Positions 44,669-55,025 of a stretch of DNA of 64,000 nucleotides are shown piece by piece. The position numbers were made by a program, and so were the translations under genes. The notes below the pieces were generated by a model. The model searched no databases, had not been told where the DNA came from, and worked only from the letters and a program-made list of their open reading frames with translations. Every line of letters starts with the position of its first letter. Position 1 is the stretch's first letter. This DNA is from Epiperipatus broadwayi (taxonomy: Eukaryota > Onychophora > Udeonychophora > Euonychophora > Peripatidae), in assembly GCA_028023455.1 (NCBI GenBank), contig JAQFVV010000287.1, positions 684,001 to 748,000 of the forward strand. Direction: 5' to 3'.

Positions 44669-46454
44669 TAGGGCTTCACAATATGAACTGACTTTAATTT
44701 AGAAAAATAAAATTATTTTTGTTAAGTATATTTTATAAAAGAGCACATTTTTAAAAATAATTTTCAATCAGATTTATAATTAAATTCACAACAAACTTGA
44801 TTTTGCATGCACTTAAATTATCAACAGCTTCTAATATTACTAAGAATTTTTCTTTTATTGTTTTATGAATCGTTTGATGAAAACATTCTGACATTTGTCT
44901 TTAACTCTATCCTCATTTTCATTTTTAAAAATTTTAATTTGAAAATTTTTTGCATTATCATAAATAGTTTCGTTTTAAAATAATAATAATAAAAATCTAC
45001 ACATTTTTGCATTTTTTAATATTTATATTGAACTAAATTATTGCATTTTAAATTCTGAAATAATGTCTAACTGGAAAATTATTCACACATGCACACCACA
45101 CATGAAAAAAATTGTGCTAATAGATGTGATTAAAAAATGAATAAAAATATAAAGATAAACAAAAAAATAATCATATGGTCTATTGCTTTGGGGGACAATA
45201 CTATATTTCAATCCTTAACTGGCAGGTTGATCACAATATTTCTGATCAATCGAACACCAAAAAAAAATTTTATTTAGATAAAAATCAATCCAAATAGATA
45301 CCTTTCAATCTCAAAACCTCCTCCCACTACCACCCCCTACAAACATGCTAAATTACTTTTTGAAATTATAAATGAAGACAATAAATAAGGATTAAAAGTG
45401 CAAGGCACAATATGAATATATTTATATCATGCTAGTTATATCAATGATATATCTATATTGATGATAATTATATTAACGGAATAATTAGAAAACCTGATAT
45501 GAAGCCATAGGATTAATTTCAATTCCAAAAAGAGCTGACAAAATATATAGGAAAATGAAGATAAGAGAAATATTGCAATGAAGTTTCCCTACTATTATAA
45601 AGACTAACTACGGAGCTCATATTTTTTACCTAAAGTACATTAAACGTTGAATTAAAATAAACTGTAAATATTTTTCATAAACAAATTCCAATTTATAAAA
45701 TTTTGCATTTCAATTTTTGTTTATTGGTTGAATCAAATTACATCCATACATGAATAGAACAATTCTACCTATGTTTCAAGCATCTCCTATGGCCATTTTC
45801 AAGACCTACTTCTAATTTTTACATATATATATAACAAATTATAAATTATATAAAACATTTATAAAATTATAAATACATAAAAATATTAGTATTTTCTCAA
45901 ACGTTTATAAATTATCCATATTTTTAATTTAAATTTAGAAAAATGAACCTCCTAATTAATTAAATCAATAATAAATAACTTAAAAAAATCAATCCCATAA
46001 ATTTATACTTTCAAAATCTTTTTTTATTTTATTTTATTTTAGAAATTATAAAGTGATATAATTGAACATTTTATATTATTATGGTTATTAATTTAATTAT
46101 TTGGAAAAATAACTTTTGGCAAACGTAATTTAATCATAAATGTGTGGTGGATTACTAATATTAAATAGGTTTTTATTATCTTACAAACTTTTGTATAATT
46201 TATAAATCTGTATAATCTTTATAGGAATTGGAAGTAGACGTGAAAATTATCGCAACATATGGTCTAAATGTAGATGGAATTGAAAGATTATATATATATA
46301 GATGTATAAAAAATAGCTTATTACAATAAACAAAATTTGTATTGAAAATGAATATATCGTCTGCAAATTAAAATTAATATGCTAATGGGAGAGGCTATTT
46401 ATTCATTTAAACAAATTCCAATAGCACAAAACACTAATAGGAATCTGAAATTAT
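44669..46454. other. A+T-rich sequence, nothing recognised
   Basis: Very A+T-rich with homopolymer runs. No gene, palindrome or ribozyme motif recognised. Confidence 0.45.
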
Positions 46455-46567
46455 AATAAATGAATGATAAATATAGAGGATTTGAACTCAGACTTTCAAG
46501 CACCCATCAACTATCCACACTATTTCATACAACTGATACACATGACCACACACATGTAGAAAAGATT

Positions 46568-46628
46568 AATAATCACCAATATATGTATTTCATGCTAAAC
46601 CAGCACTCATCAGTTGGTCCAGACTATC
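46568..46628 (-). ncRNA. Hammerhead ribozyme, type I, family RZ3 (core intact)
   Basis: Minus strand: outer stem GAUAGUC/GAUUAUU, stem I ACCAA/UUGGU, core CUGAUGA, stem II GUGCU-GGUUU-AGCAU, GAA, stem III AUAC/AUAU (one C.A mismatch) and cleavage A. Partner of the motif at 46692-46752. Confidence 0.8.
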
Positions 46629-46691
46629 ATCTCATGAAGATTTGCTATCTTAATATAAACTGAGCATTGATTATATATGTGTGTGAGAGAT

Positions 46692-46752
46692 GATAGTCTG
46701 GACCAACTGATGAGTGCTGGTTTAGCATGAAATACGTATATTGGTGATTATT
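46692..46752 (+). ncRNA. Hammerhead ribozyme, type I, family RZ3 (best copy)
   Basis: Outer stem GAUAGUC (46692-46698) pairs with GAUUAUU (46746-46752). Inner stem I ACCAA (46702-46706) pairs with UUGGU (46741-46745), leaving a UGG bulge. The core is CUGAUGA (46707-46713). Stem II GUGCU-GGUUU-AGCAU has five pairs including one G.U. GAA is at 46729-46731. Stem III is the 8-base palindrome AUACGUAU. The cleavage nucleotide is A46740, an allowed H. Every conserved feature is present. The palindromic stem III would let two RNAs form a dimeric ribozyme. Confidence 0.88.
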
Positions 46753-47649
46753 AATCTTTTCTACATGTGTGTGGTCATGTGTATCAGTTGTATGAAATAG
46801 TATGGATAGTTGATGGGTGCTTGAAAGTCTGAGTTCAAATCCTCTATACTTACAATTAAGCTCCCAGGTTTGTGAAGAGTGCCTGGTTTTCAAATATTTA
46901 ATAAATGAATGAATAAAATTAGGAAAATTTTCATTTTGTTATCCCCCACCCCTTCAAATTCTCAAAACAAAAAGAAAAAAGAATGATTATAAACAAACAA
47001 ATTTTTTCCAGAATTTGCAGCAAATTAGAAAATCAATATTTTAATAGAACACTATCTGGTACATTTAATTTCTTTATTAAGAAAAATGAAATAATTAACT
47101 AAATTTCTTAAATATATATATTTATTTATTTCTCTGGATTTCATAATAAGGGTTTCAAGCTACCCAGGAGCATCTCGAACTTTATGGATAGGGGAAAGAT
47201 TTTCAGATATGGAGGCTAACTATGAATAAGCAAAGAAAATGCAAATAAGCGGTCACTAACAATGGTACAACATTTGTTATTAGGAAGAGGGGAAGGGAAC
47301 AATCAAGTTTTTACTTTTATAAAATGTCATATTCTGATGATGGTGAATGTGTAATGTGAAGGCTTGACTGTCATTAAATAAGTCAATATACTTCTAGCTG
47401 CTGAGTCAGCATTCTTCCATGATAGCAAAAGATCATCATAGATACGAATGGTAAAGAGGAAAGCAGTAAATGGATAATCATTTTATGAGAAACTGCTACT
47501 GTGTTATTTCTATGACACAAGAATGATTCAGATTGGTGTGTTGAGCCCATAGTTAAGGAAGGCTTTGAAGCCTGGCCTGGCAGGCATAGACATAGCTACT
47601 CAGATCTGAAATTCTCATAAAGAGAATGCATTGGACGAAAATATATATT

Positions 47650-47770
47650 GAGGGTTGATACTTGGAATATAAGATCACTGATAAGGGCTGGAAAATTGAA
47701 AAAATAAAACTAAATAAATAATATTGAAGCTATAGAATTAACAGAAATGAGATGGGAAGGAAATAAATAG
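47650..47770 (+). pseudogene. LINE-E endonuclease N terminus
   Basis: RVDTWNIRSLIRAGKLKKIK (from about 47652) followed by NIEAIELTEMRWEGN (about 47720). These are the TWNVRSL...GKL and LTETRWxG blocks of AP-type endonucleases, the second containing the catalytic Glu. A stop follows at once. Confidence 0.75.
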
Positions 47771-48639
47771 TGCGTCCGGTAAGTTGTTTTATTCTTATGG
47801 TGATGGAACAGTAAATGTAGTTAGTATTGCTGTGAAAAAAAATAAAATAATATGGCAAAAATAGATTGTGTTGATGGACTTATAATGAAGAGAACTGCAA
47901 GATATAAGAATTTGGTATTTATATGAGTTTATATGCCAGCTACTAGTCATGATATAGAAATATATGAATAATATAAAAAGATAAAGGAAATAATGCAATA
48001 GAAGGCTTTAAATGTATGAATATTGCTGTTAGGTGAATAATGTTATTGTAGAGAAAAATAAAGAAGGAAAAATTGTTGTGAATTACAGTATTGGGAAAAG
48101 GGAAAGGTAGTTAGTTATCTTGTGGGAATTTTGTAAAGAGAATAAATAATATTATAGTTGCAAATGGATGAAAAAGGTGGAAGTACAGAGAAGATGAAAA
48201 AATGTCAATAGTATGGAAGGATAATAAGTAAATAAAAAAATTAACAATGAATTAAGGAGAAAAATAGATTTAATAACAGAAAAATGCTTGAAAACAAAAA
48301 TGTAGAAAAATAGAAGTGCTTCAACAGGCAAAAAGATATGATCTGGTATTTGATAAAATTAGAAACATCATTTGAAGAAAAAAATGTTTAATGAGTGAAA
48401 TAGCTGATAAAAATGGAAAAAGATTAACTGATAGAGGTATACAGAAAAGATGAAAAGAATATCTTCAATATCTGTTTATAAAAGAAAATGATTCAATTAA
48501 TTTTGAAGTTGAAAACAAAAAAAAAAGTTGTTGCGGTAGAAAAACAAGATATGGTATATTGGCACACAAAAAAATTTGATTAAAGTAATTAAAAATGATA
48601 ACTGTGAAGGGTTTGGAGAAACTGTTATGAAGGTAATTG

Positions 48640-48970
48640 TTAAGACTATATGAAATTTGATACATAATAAAGGATTTTGGCCTAAAAATTTCTTGAGGAC
48701 TATAATGATTCCAATTGCCAAAAAGATGAAAGTTATTAAATATGAAGATTACGGGATCTCATACTCAAAAATGTTATTTAAAATTTTAACTCAAAAAATG
48801 TACGGAAAAATAGAATATTATATTGAAGGAAATGGTTTGGTATTCAAACAGGGAAAGTACAAGAGGCGCTATTGGTGTTGTTAAAATAATCATGGAGAAA
48901 GATAAATGAATTAGAATTTGAAAAAGCATTGGATAGCGTAATCTGAAATAAATTTATGACCATCTTGTAA
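48640..48970 (+). pseudogene. LINE-E reverse transcriptase fragment
   Basis: The frame to 48884 reads IMIPIAKKMKVIKYEDYGIS, MLFKILTQKMYGKIEYYIEG and NGLVFKQGKYKRR, equal to the PKKGD..NYRxIS..., LKILxxRxxxxIE and QxGFRxGRSTRD blocks. The next frame gives GAIGVVKIIMEKDK and LEFEKALDSVI, which is RT motif A (FEKAFDxV) with its Asp. Later, around 49300-49345, NLQNMLNKLEEGGKYG matches the segment after motif C. The active-site YADD itself is not legible. Confidence 0.8.
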
Positions 48971-48984
48971 AATAAAGCAGTATT

Positions 48985-49065
48985 TTGTAAAGTCAGTGGC
49001 AAACCCTCCATGCAGTAGTGTTTTAATAGCTCGTGTAAACATAAGAAATGGTGATCATATGATAT
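48985..49065 (+). repeat. RZ2 end fragment inside LINE-E
   Basis: GGCAAACCCTCCATGCAGTA joined by deletion to AAGAAATGGTGATCATATGA. Both RZ2 ends, no ribozyme. Confidence 0.6.
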
Positions 49066-49459
49066 TTGGAAAAGAAAAAAGATTGATTTGGAATATATAT
49101 ATATATACTGGACACACACAAAAAAGAATCAGATTATAAAATAATAATAGTAAAGAAGCGAGTACAGAAAGAGGAGTTACATAGAAATGTTGTGTGCTAC
49201 CTGTGCTTTTTAATATTTTAGAAGATATTAGATAAATATTTAGATTAGGAAGAAGTTAATATTAGAAACAGAATAATAAAATGTGTAAAATTGTAAATGG
49301 CATGGATCTGATGATGAAAAAAATCTCCAGAATATGTTGAATAAATTGGAGGAAGGAGGGAAATATGGAATATGAAATGGTTAATGTTGAGAAGATTAAA
49401 TGCTTATGGATAGAAAAAAATACAGAAAGAATACAAAACTGATATGCATATTAATATAC

Positions 49460-49680
49460 TTCAACAGGTAAATAAATGTAGATTTTTTGGGTATTTGGTT
49501 GAGTAAGGAAGGAAAAAATGAAGTTGAAGTGGAAAAAAGAATAGCATTGACAAAGGAGAAAACTATTAGGAGAAAGAAAATATTTTATGAATCTTGAAAA
49601 GAAAATTAATGAAAAGATTAATTAAATATTATGTGAAATGTATTATAGTATGTTGTGGGCTGTGAACCATGAGTAAAAGA
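49460..49680 (+). pseudogene. LINE-E segment after RT
   Basis: VDFLGIWLSKEGKNEVEVEK and RIALTKEKTIRRKKIF match the YLGxxLxxDGxxxxEIxxRI and AxAKxAFxRKK blocks found after the RT domain. The equivalent of LWSVLYGxETW begins at about 49625 and is cut by the RZ2 insertion. Confidence 0.7.
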
Positions 49681-49683
49681 AAT

Positions 49684-49905
49684 TAAAACAGGCAAAACTT
49701 TCTATACGTTTTGCCATTCAGTGCAAGCCAGAGTAATCAATCGATGCCAGAAGGCTTATATGAGTAGGCACTACATCGGGAGTTTATGCACAAACCTTCT
49801 GGCATAGATTGATTACTCTGGCTTGCACTGAGTGGCAATACGTATAGAAAGTTTTGCCTGTTTAATAACAATTAAAAGCAAGCATAAGAAATGGTGATCA
49901 TGTAG
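49684..49905. repeat. RZ2-type palindrome inserted in LINE-E
   Basis: Near-perfect inverted arms (CTATACGTTTTGCCATTCAG with CTGAGTGGCAATACGTATAG; GCAAGCCAGAGTAATCAAT with ATTGATTACTCTGGCTTGC) and a short centre. The right end continues with AAGAAATGGTGATCATGTAG. The ribozyme part is missing from both arms. Confidence 0.85.
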
Positions 49906-50079
49906 TATTTATTGGCTTAAAAGTAAAAAAATTATGAACAGATTGAAATCTCGAAAGCGCTAAGCAAACCTATTATAAATTAATGTAAAATTTATAGCTT
50001 CACTATTTAATGCGGAAAAAAAAAAGTCGCATATTTATAATTGTAAACCTTTGTGTTGTGGAAGTAGAAAATTAATTGA

Positions 50080-50370
50080 AAGAATGAAATGACAAATGGG
50101 GAAATTTTGGAAAGGGAAAATAAAGAAAGAGGACTAATTAAGGAAATTAGAGATAGAAAGAGAAACTAGATGCGGACATATACTAAACAGAAATAACGGT
50201 TTAATAAAGGATGATTTGTAGAGAAATGGCGGATGGAAACAAAAAGGAAGGATAGAGAAGAATGATCGTGCTGGACGATATAAAATATACGAAGGGATCT
50301 GTGAAATTGAAGATCTGGGCAATGAACAGAACAGAAAGAACCTATCCAAAGGACAGACCCTATTGATTGA
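50080..50370 (+). pseudogene. LINE-E C-terminal tail
   Basis: TNGEILEREN, then GLIKEIRDRKRN, then KWRMETKRKDREE in different frames correspond to the RMTNEEVLxRxxExRxLIxxIKxRQLxWxGHVxR and GRRRxGRPR blocks that close this type of ORF2. Followed by a T run at 50401. Confidence 0.65.
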
Positions 50371-50399
50371 TATATACTTCTCTTGGAAAGATAGGTTAT

Positions 50400-50865
50400 C
50401 TTTTTTTTTTTTTAGTTAATTAAATTTAATACATTTCTTTTCAAAACATTACTTTTTTTTACATTTTTTCTACCCCCCCGCCCTTCGCCGCCCTCGTTTT
50501 TTTTCTTTAATTAAATCAGTTTATATTCTACAACATTTTCATTGACTTTTCTTTTTAAGAAGATAGCATTTTGGAATTTTAGGATGTGTGTGTCTTTTAC
50601 TTTACCAAAATTTCAAACAAAGACATAATTTGCATATATTTTGTTATAAAATTAATAACCTTGAACAGAATATGCAATTTTTAATTATTTTCATTTCTTT
50701 ATTAACTTGGAACAAACTTCTAGCTTAACTTGGAAAAATAATTGACATCAGAATTAACAAATATCATTATATGTTGCAAAGTGGAAACTAACATAGTTAT
50801 ACTCATCCGAAAGATATATATAAAGTAAATGAGTAAAATAATTTACCCATCATATTATAAAATTT
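50400..50865. other. A+T-rich sequence with homopolymers
   Basis: A T run at 50401-50414 and a C run at 50474-50480. No gene or element recognised. Confidence 0.45.
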
Positions 50866-51088
50866 ATTAAGCGTAAACAGATAATATTGTAATAACATGA
50901 AAGCTAAAGCCTTCAACAGATACGCCTTAAACATGCTAACGTGACAGCCAATATAGTTCTGACTTGTGTTTGAGAATTGAGAGGTCCAGGTGATGTCATT
51001 ATTCCTCCATCTTATTGGCTGTCACGTTAGCATGTTTAAGGCGTATCTGTTGAAGGCTTTAGCTTTCACGTTATTACATCATATTAAA
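50866..51088. repeat. Palindromic element, family H3, short copy
   Basis: Arms AGCTAAAGCCTTCAACAGAT (50902) and ATCTGTTGAAGGCTTTAGCT (51044) are exact reverse complements and continue through TTAAACATGCTAACGTGACA and its complement. Outer left TTAAGCGTAAACAGATAATA equals the outer end of the larger copy at 58643-59416. Confidence 0.9.
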
Positions 51089-51117
51089 ATATATTCCGAT
51101 AAAAAAGTTATGGAAAG

Positions 51118-53309
51118 ATGGTACTTGGGTATTATTCCTGCAACCTAGAATAGATAGGACGACTATTCACATACGCGATAAAACGTGTAATCTTGCGAAC
51201 GTGAAATAAACACGCGCTTTTTTCATTTCGAAAAACGTGTTTTTGAACGTGCACAAAACGTGTTTTAAAACGTGTCAACAAAACACAATTTCTTACGTCT
51301 CAAAACTTCTTAATGACATGGGGGGGAGGGATTATTGCATTTGCTGATTGAAAATTGTTTTTTACATTTTAAAGTTGCTCCTTGTTGTTATTGTAATTTT
51401 GTTTGATCATTTTTAATTTGATCTTCTGAGTTTTTATTCAATCTGATAAAAGTACTGAAAATAACACTTATTTTTTGATTTAGTAACTGAATTAAAATGT
51501 TGATTTTGTTAATACTCCATTGTTTTCTTTTATCTGCTAAAAGTGCTACACTTTAAAGTAATTTTTGGATGTACTAACTGAAATAATTCATTGACAGATA
51601 TTTCTTTATTTAAGAATTAAATTAATACGTTAACTTTGTTAAGATTGTTGTTGCTTCCTTTTATCTGTTCAAAATGTTGCAACTTATAATTATTTCTCAA
51701 GTCTGAAAACCATCTGATCATATTAATGCAATCTCCCTGATTGTTTTTTTTTAATTACGAATTGAAGTAAAGCGTTGAGTTTGTTATTTATATTTTTTTC
51801 CTTTTATTTGCTTTCATATAAAAAACATTTTTACTCCTGCTTACACAGACATGATGACACCTTTTCCATGTTGAATGACATAAGGAACGTTTTTCATCCT
51901 GTCTAAAAACCATCTGATCCAAGTGCTGAAATTAATACTTACTTTTTTATTTAGTAACTGAATTAAAACGTTGACTTTATTAATACTGGTGCTTCCTTTG
52001 ATCGGCTCAAAGTGCTTTAATTTATAGTTATTTTGCCAGTCTAACAACTATCTGATCAGAGTGTTACAATGTACAGTTATTTCTCGTATTACTAATGGAA
52101 TTAATAAGTTCACTTTATATTTACTGCTGTGACTAGATTATTATTACGATGTTGTTTCTTTTTGATTTGCTCAAAGTGCTGCTGTTTTTACAATTTCCAG
52201 TTACTTTTCCAGTCTAAAAAGCATATACTCAAAGTGTTGCAATTTACAATTACCTATTTTTCTAATTACTAATTGAATTAATATGTAGACTTTGGTATTA
52301 CTGTGGTTTTCTTTTACTTGCTTTGAGATCAAAAACATTTTTAATTCTGTTTATAAAACAACTCACCAACTGCTGCAATTTCCAGTTATTTATCCAGTCG
52401 AAAAACTAACGATTGTTTTGTTGCAATTTAGAGTTCTTATTCTATTTTTCGTATTCAATTAATACGTTGACTTTTTTACTAAAAGAGCTGCAGGAATTTA
52501 CTGTTGTTGTTTTTTTTGCATTTACTAATTGAATAAATATGTTGACTTTGTTATTATTTTTTGGACAACATTCGTTTCAAAAAATAAATTGCAGTTGGTT
52601 TACATAGCTTGGTAAGATTCCATTTTTTAGCATGTACTGCGCAATCACATGCTCTATAAACATTTCAGGGTAAGAAGTAGGAATGGTGGGGAGGGGGCTG
52701 CTAATCACATTTTGTATGTAAGAATTCCTGGAAACTACAATACTGTACTCTATTTCAGACAGTAAGTAGCCTCTTGTTGAATGTTTTGTAATGTGATTTT
52801 AAAAACTATTTGTACAAATTTCAGTATTTTTCTTGGTTTAAAATCATTCGATTAAATTTAGCGTTCAAGCATCGTCTGCTTCTGTTTCTTTCATAGATTT
52901 TTTTTTTTCCTTTTAAAAAGATATATTTGTGTTGTATTAATTTTGTACAGAAAAATGGATCTGGTATGCCTTCATTACTACAATTTTTTTTTAAAACTGA
53001 TGGAAGAAAATTACAAAATTTGGTTCTTTGCGTCCGTCAAATTTGATTGTTTGCGTCCATCTACATTGCATAGAAGTATGTGTATATTTTCTATAAAATT
53101 AATTTTTGTGTATTTTTCTAAAACTATTGGGTATTATTCCTGCAACCAAGGAAAGAAAGGAGGACTTTTCACATTCCTATCAAAGCATTGCTAACTTTGT
53201 AATGTTTGATGTTGCCAAAATCATAACATTAAAAAGTTAGCAGTGTATTGATACGAATGTGAAAAGTCCTCCTATCTTTCCTTGGTTGCAGGAATAATAC
53301 CCAAGTACC
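51118..53309. mobile_element. 2.2-kb DNA element: inverted repeats plus internal tandem array
   Basis: The left end GGTACTTGGGTATTATTCCT (51120) is matched in reverse complement at the right end (AGGAATAATACCCAAGTACC, to 53309). Similarity extends about 55 bp inwards (AGATAGGA and TTCACAT in both). Flanks share GGAAAG (51112-51117, 53310-53315), a possible target duplication. The right 180 bp is itself a palindrome carrying another end copy at 53127. The interior (51360-52620) is a degenerate tandem array. No transposase ORF was recognised, so it is probably non-autonomous and of the fold-back type. Confidence 0.75.
51360..52620 (+). repeat. Degenerate tandem array
   Basis: Recurring blocks in order: (G)TAACTGAATTAAAACGTTGA, CTTTGTTAATACTG, CTTTTATCTGCTCAAAGTGC, GCAATTTACAGTTATTT, CCAGTCTAAAAACCATCTGA. 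At least five or six diverged units of very roughly 150-250 bp can be traced. The period is irregular because of deletions. Confidence 0.75.
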
Positions 53310-53315
53310 GGAAAG

Positions 53316-54569
53316 GGTAAGCTTTATATAGTAGACTAAATAAGGTAACCAAATAGTCAAGTTGCACTCGAACATCCAAATGATAGGTGAGCATAATAAC
53401 CTCCTAATTCAAATGAAAAAGAAAGAGATTTATTCTTATTTTCTTGAGATAAAATTGATCCAAGTAACTTTTAAATCTGCTGCTTTCAATCTTGTGCTAA
53501 GCTGTGAAAAATGATACAAAGGTTAAGTAAATAAAAATCGAATGGTTTGTTGCTTAGCAGTTCATATGAAATTCGAACACTCAATGTAACTCTAGGGCCA
53601 AACATTCGACAACTGCATTAAACATGGGCACATAAGGATTTATAGGACCAAATATAAAATAATCATAAAAGTAATTAAAATATCGTATATATAGACTATA
53701 TATAAAGCAAAGCATAACTTGTTTTACTTATTTTCAACATCTGCATTAGGAGCAATAACTCAGTTTATTTAGTTTGCTCTTTCTAGTGAAAATTTGAATA
53801 ATCATTGAATAATTAGATGAATATTATATTTATGTTAATGGATCATTTTCTGTCAAATAACCTTTTCCAGTGAAAAGCATCAGGAGGAAGCCAATAGCCA
53901 GCCATTAGTCTGGGAATGTGGATACAAAACTACAATCCAATACCCATTGCTGTCTCATGCTTACAATAGATGAAACTGAAGCAGAATAGAGTGAATTACT
54001 ATTTCCTATAAACATGTAGGCTGTAGAAAAGATTAAATGAAAATTTGATCAAAAATAAAATTATGGGTAAAAGAGAGTTAAGAGGTTCATGTAAGACATC
54101 TAGGTAGAAATAAAACTAAATACATTTTAATTAAAATATGGATTAAATAATTATTAAAAAATTAATATTAGAACAGTAATGCTATTAAAAAGCTTGTTAG
54201 TGAGAAAATGATGAAAAGTATTGTCCACTTCAATGTGATATATCAGAGTAGACCGGGCACAGGTTCCATAGGACATTACCTATGGTCCAAAATCATCAGA
54301 ATAATCCCATCCATACTTTTCTGAGGATTAAAGAATGAGGTAATAATTTGAAAATAGACAAAAAATAATAATTGTGCACTTGTGCTATATAAATTATATA
54401 TGTAGATTCTCATTTTTAAATATATAATTTATTAGGTAAAAAATATATATGTAAGTTTTCTGTTTAAAAACCGATTGAGAAAAATATTTGATCATCATAT
54501 TAGTAATAATTAGTGACCTTCAATACAATTTATTATCCACATCCCAAATGCAAAGCTACATAATATATT
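53316..54569. other. A+T-rich sequence, nothing firm
   Basis: A possible RZ1 ribozyme relic (GGAAGCCAATAGCCAG and TTAGTCTGGGAATGTG) lies at about 53880-53925, too altered to call. No other feature seen. Confidence 0.35.
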
Positions 54570-54684
54570 TTAAACAGTAACAAACTCTTCATATAGTATT
54601 GCCACCCTGTGCGAGCCTCGATGACCAATGAATGCAAGAAGATTTTTGCATAAAATTCCTATCTAGTGCCTACTCATCCAATAT

Positions 54685-54724
54685 CCCCAGACTAGTTTCT
54701 ATCTTGTGACTTTCATCAATGAGG
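54685..54724 (-). ncRNA. Hammerhead relic, family RZ2
   Basis: Stem III ACUAGU plus C, GAAA and stem I CCUCA/UGGGG are kept, but the core reads UUGAUGA (C3 to U). Stem II is AGUCACAAGAU. Confidence 0.55.
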
Positions 54725-54829
54725 AGCCTTGAATTTGAGAGTACTGCCATCCAGATTTTAGGATCTGAGAGCACTGCACCTAGATCTTAAAATCCTAAAA
54801 TCAATGTGCAGTGTTCTCAGATCTAAGGC

Positions 54830-54875
54830 TCCTTACTGATGAAAACCACAAACTAGAAACTAGACTAAGATATTA
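54830..54875 (+). ncRNA. Hammerhead relic, family RZ2
   Basis: Core CUGAUGA and GAAA are kept, but the cleavage triplet GUC reads GAC and the stem I 3' half reads UAAGA. Partner of 54685-54724 in the inverted pair. Predicted inactive. Confidence 0.55.
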
Positions 54876-55025
54876 GATGATTAGGTACTAGATAGGGATT
54901 TTATACACAAACCTTCTTGCATCCATTGATTACTAAGGCTTGCAATGCATGGCACTACTGTATGGAGAATTTGCTAATGTTTTAACATCTTGTACACGCA
55001 TGAAAATAGTGATCATGTGATATTA

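Larger units (their letters stand above)
46455..46860. repeat. RZ3 repeat, head-to-head inverted pair
   Basis: Two copies of a unit of about 170 bp face each other. Left arm 46462-46632 (GATTTGAACTCAGACTTTCA ... CAGTTGGTCCAGACTATCAT). Right arm 46689-46855 is its reverse complement (ATGATAGTCTGGACCAACTG ... TGAAAGTCTGAGTTCAAATC). A spacer of about 56 bp separates them. Each arm carries a hammerhead ribozyme pointing away from the centre. Arm identity is high, so the pair is fairly young. The arms are open in one frame (46460-46663, 46645-46893), but this is chance. Confidence 0.9.
47300..50370 (+). mobile_element. LINE-E: long decayed non-LTR retrotransposon
   Basis: Endonuclease remains at 47650-47770, RT remains at 48640-48970, the region after RT at 49300-49680 and the C-terminal tail at 50080-50350 occur in order on the plus strand, each in changing frames with many stops. 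Two RZ2-type fragments interrupt it (48985-49065 and 49684-49905). The overall protein pattern fits the endonuclease/RT group often annotated next to RTE and Jockey elements. Clade not fixed. Confidence 0.8.
54570..55025. repeat. RZ2 repeat, head-to-head inverted pair
   Basis: Left arm from TCTTCATATAGTATTGCCAC to TGAGGAGCCTTGAATTTGAG, right arm its decayed reverse complement (AAGGCTCCTTACTGATGAAA ... GCACTACTGTATGGAGAATT), then AAAATAGTGATCATGTGATA. A ribozyme relic lies in each arm. Confidence 0.8.

Noticed and set aside
46460-46893. Two matching ORFs on opposite strands (MNDKYRGFELRLSSTHQLS-like)
   Set aside because: They are the same sequence in the two arms of the RZ3 inverted pair. The repeat is non-coding and the similarity is from duplication.
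53880-53925. Possible RZ1 ribozyme relic
   Set aside because: Both the CUGANGA and GAAA boxes are lost. Only about half of the bases match, so it was not listed as RNA.
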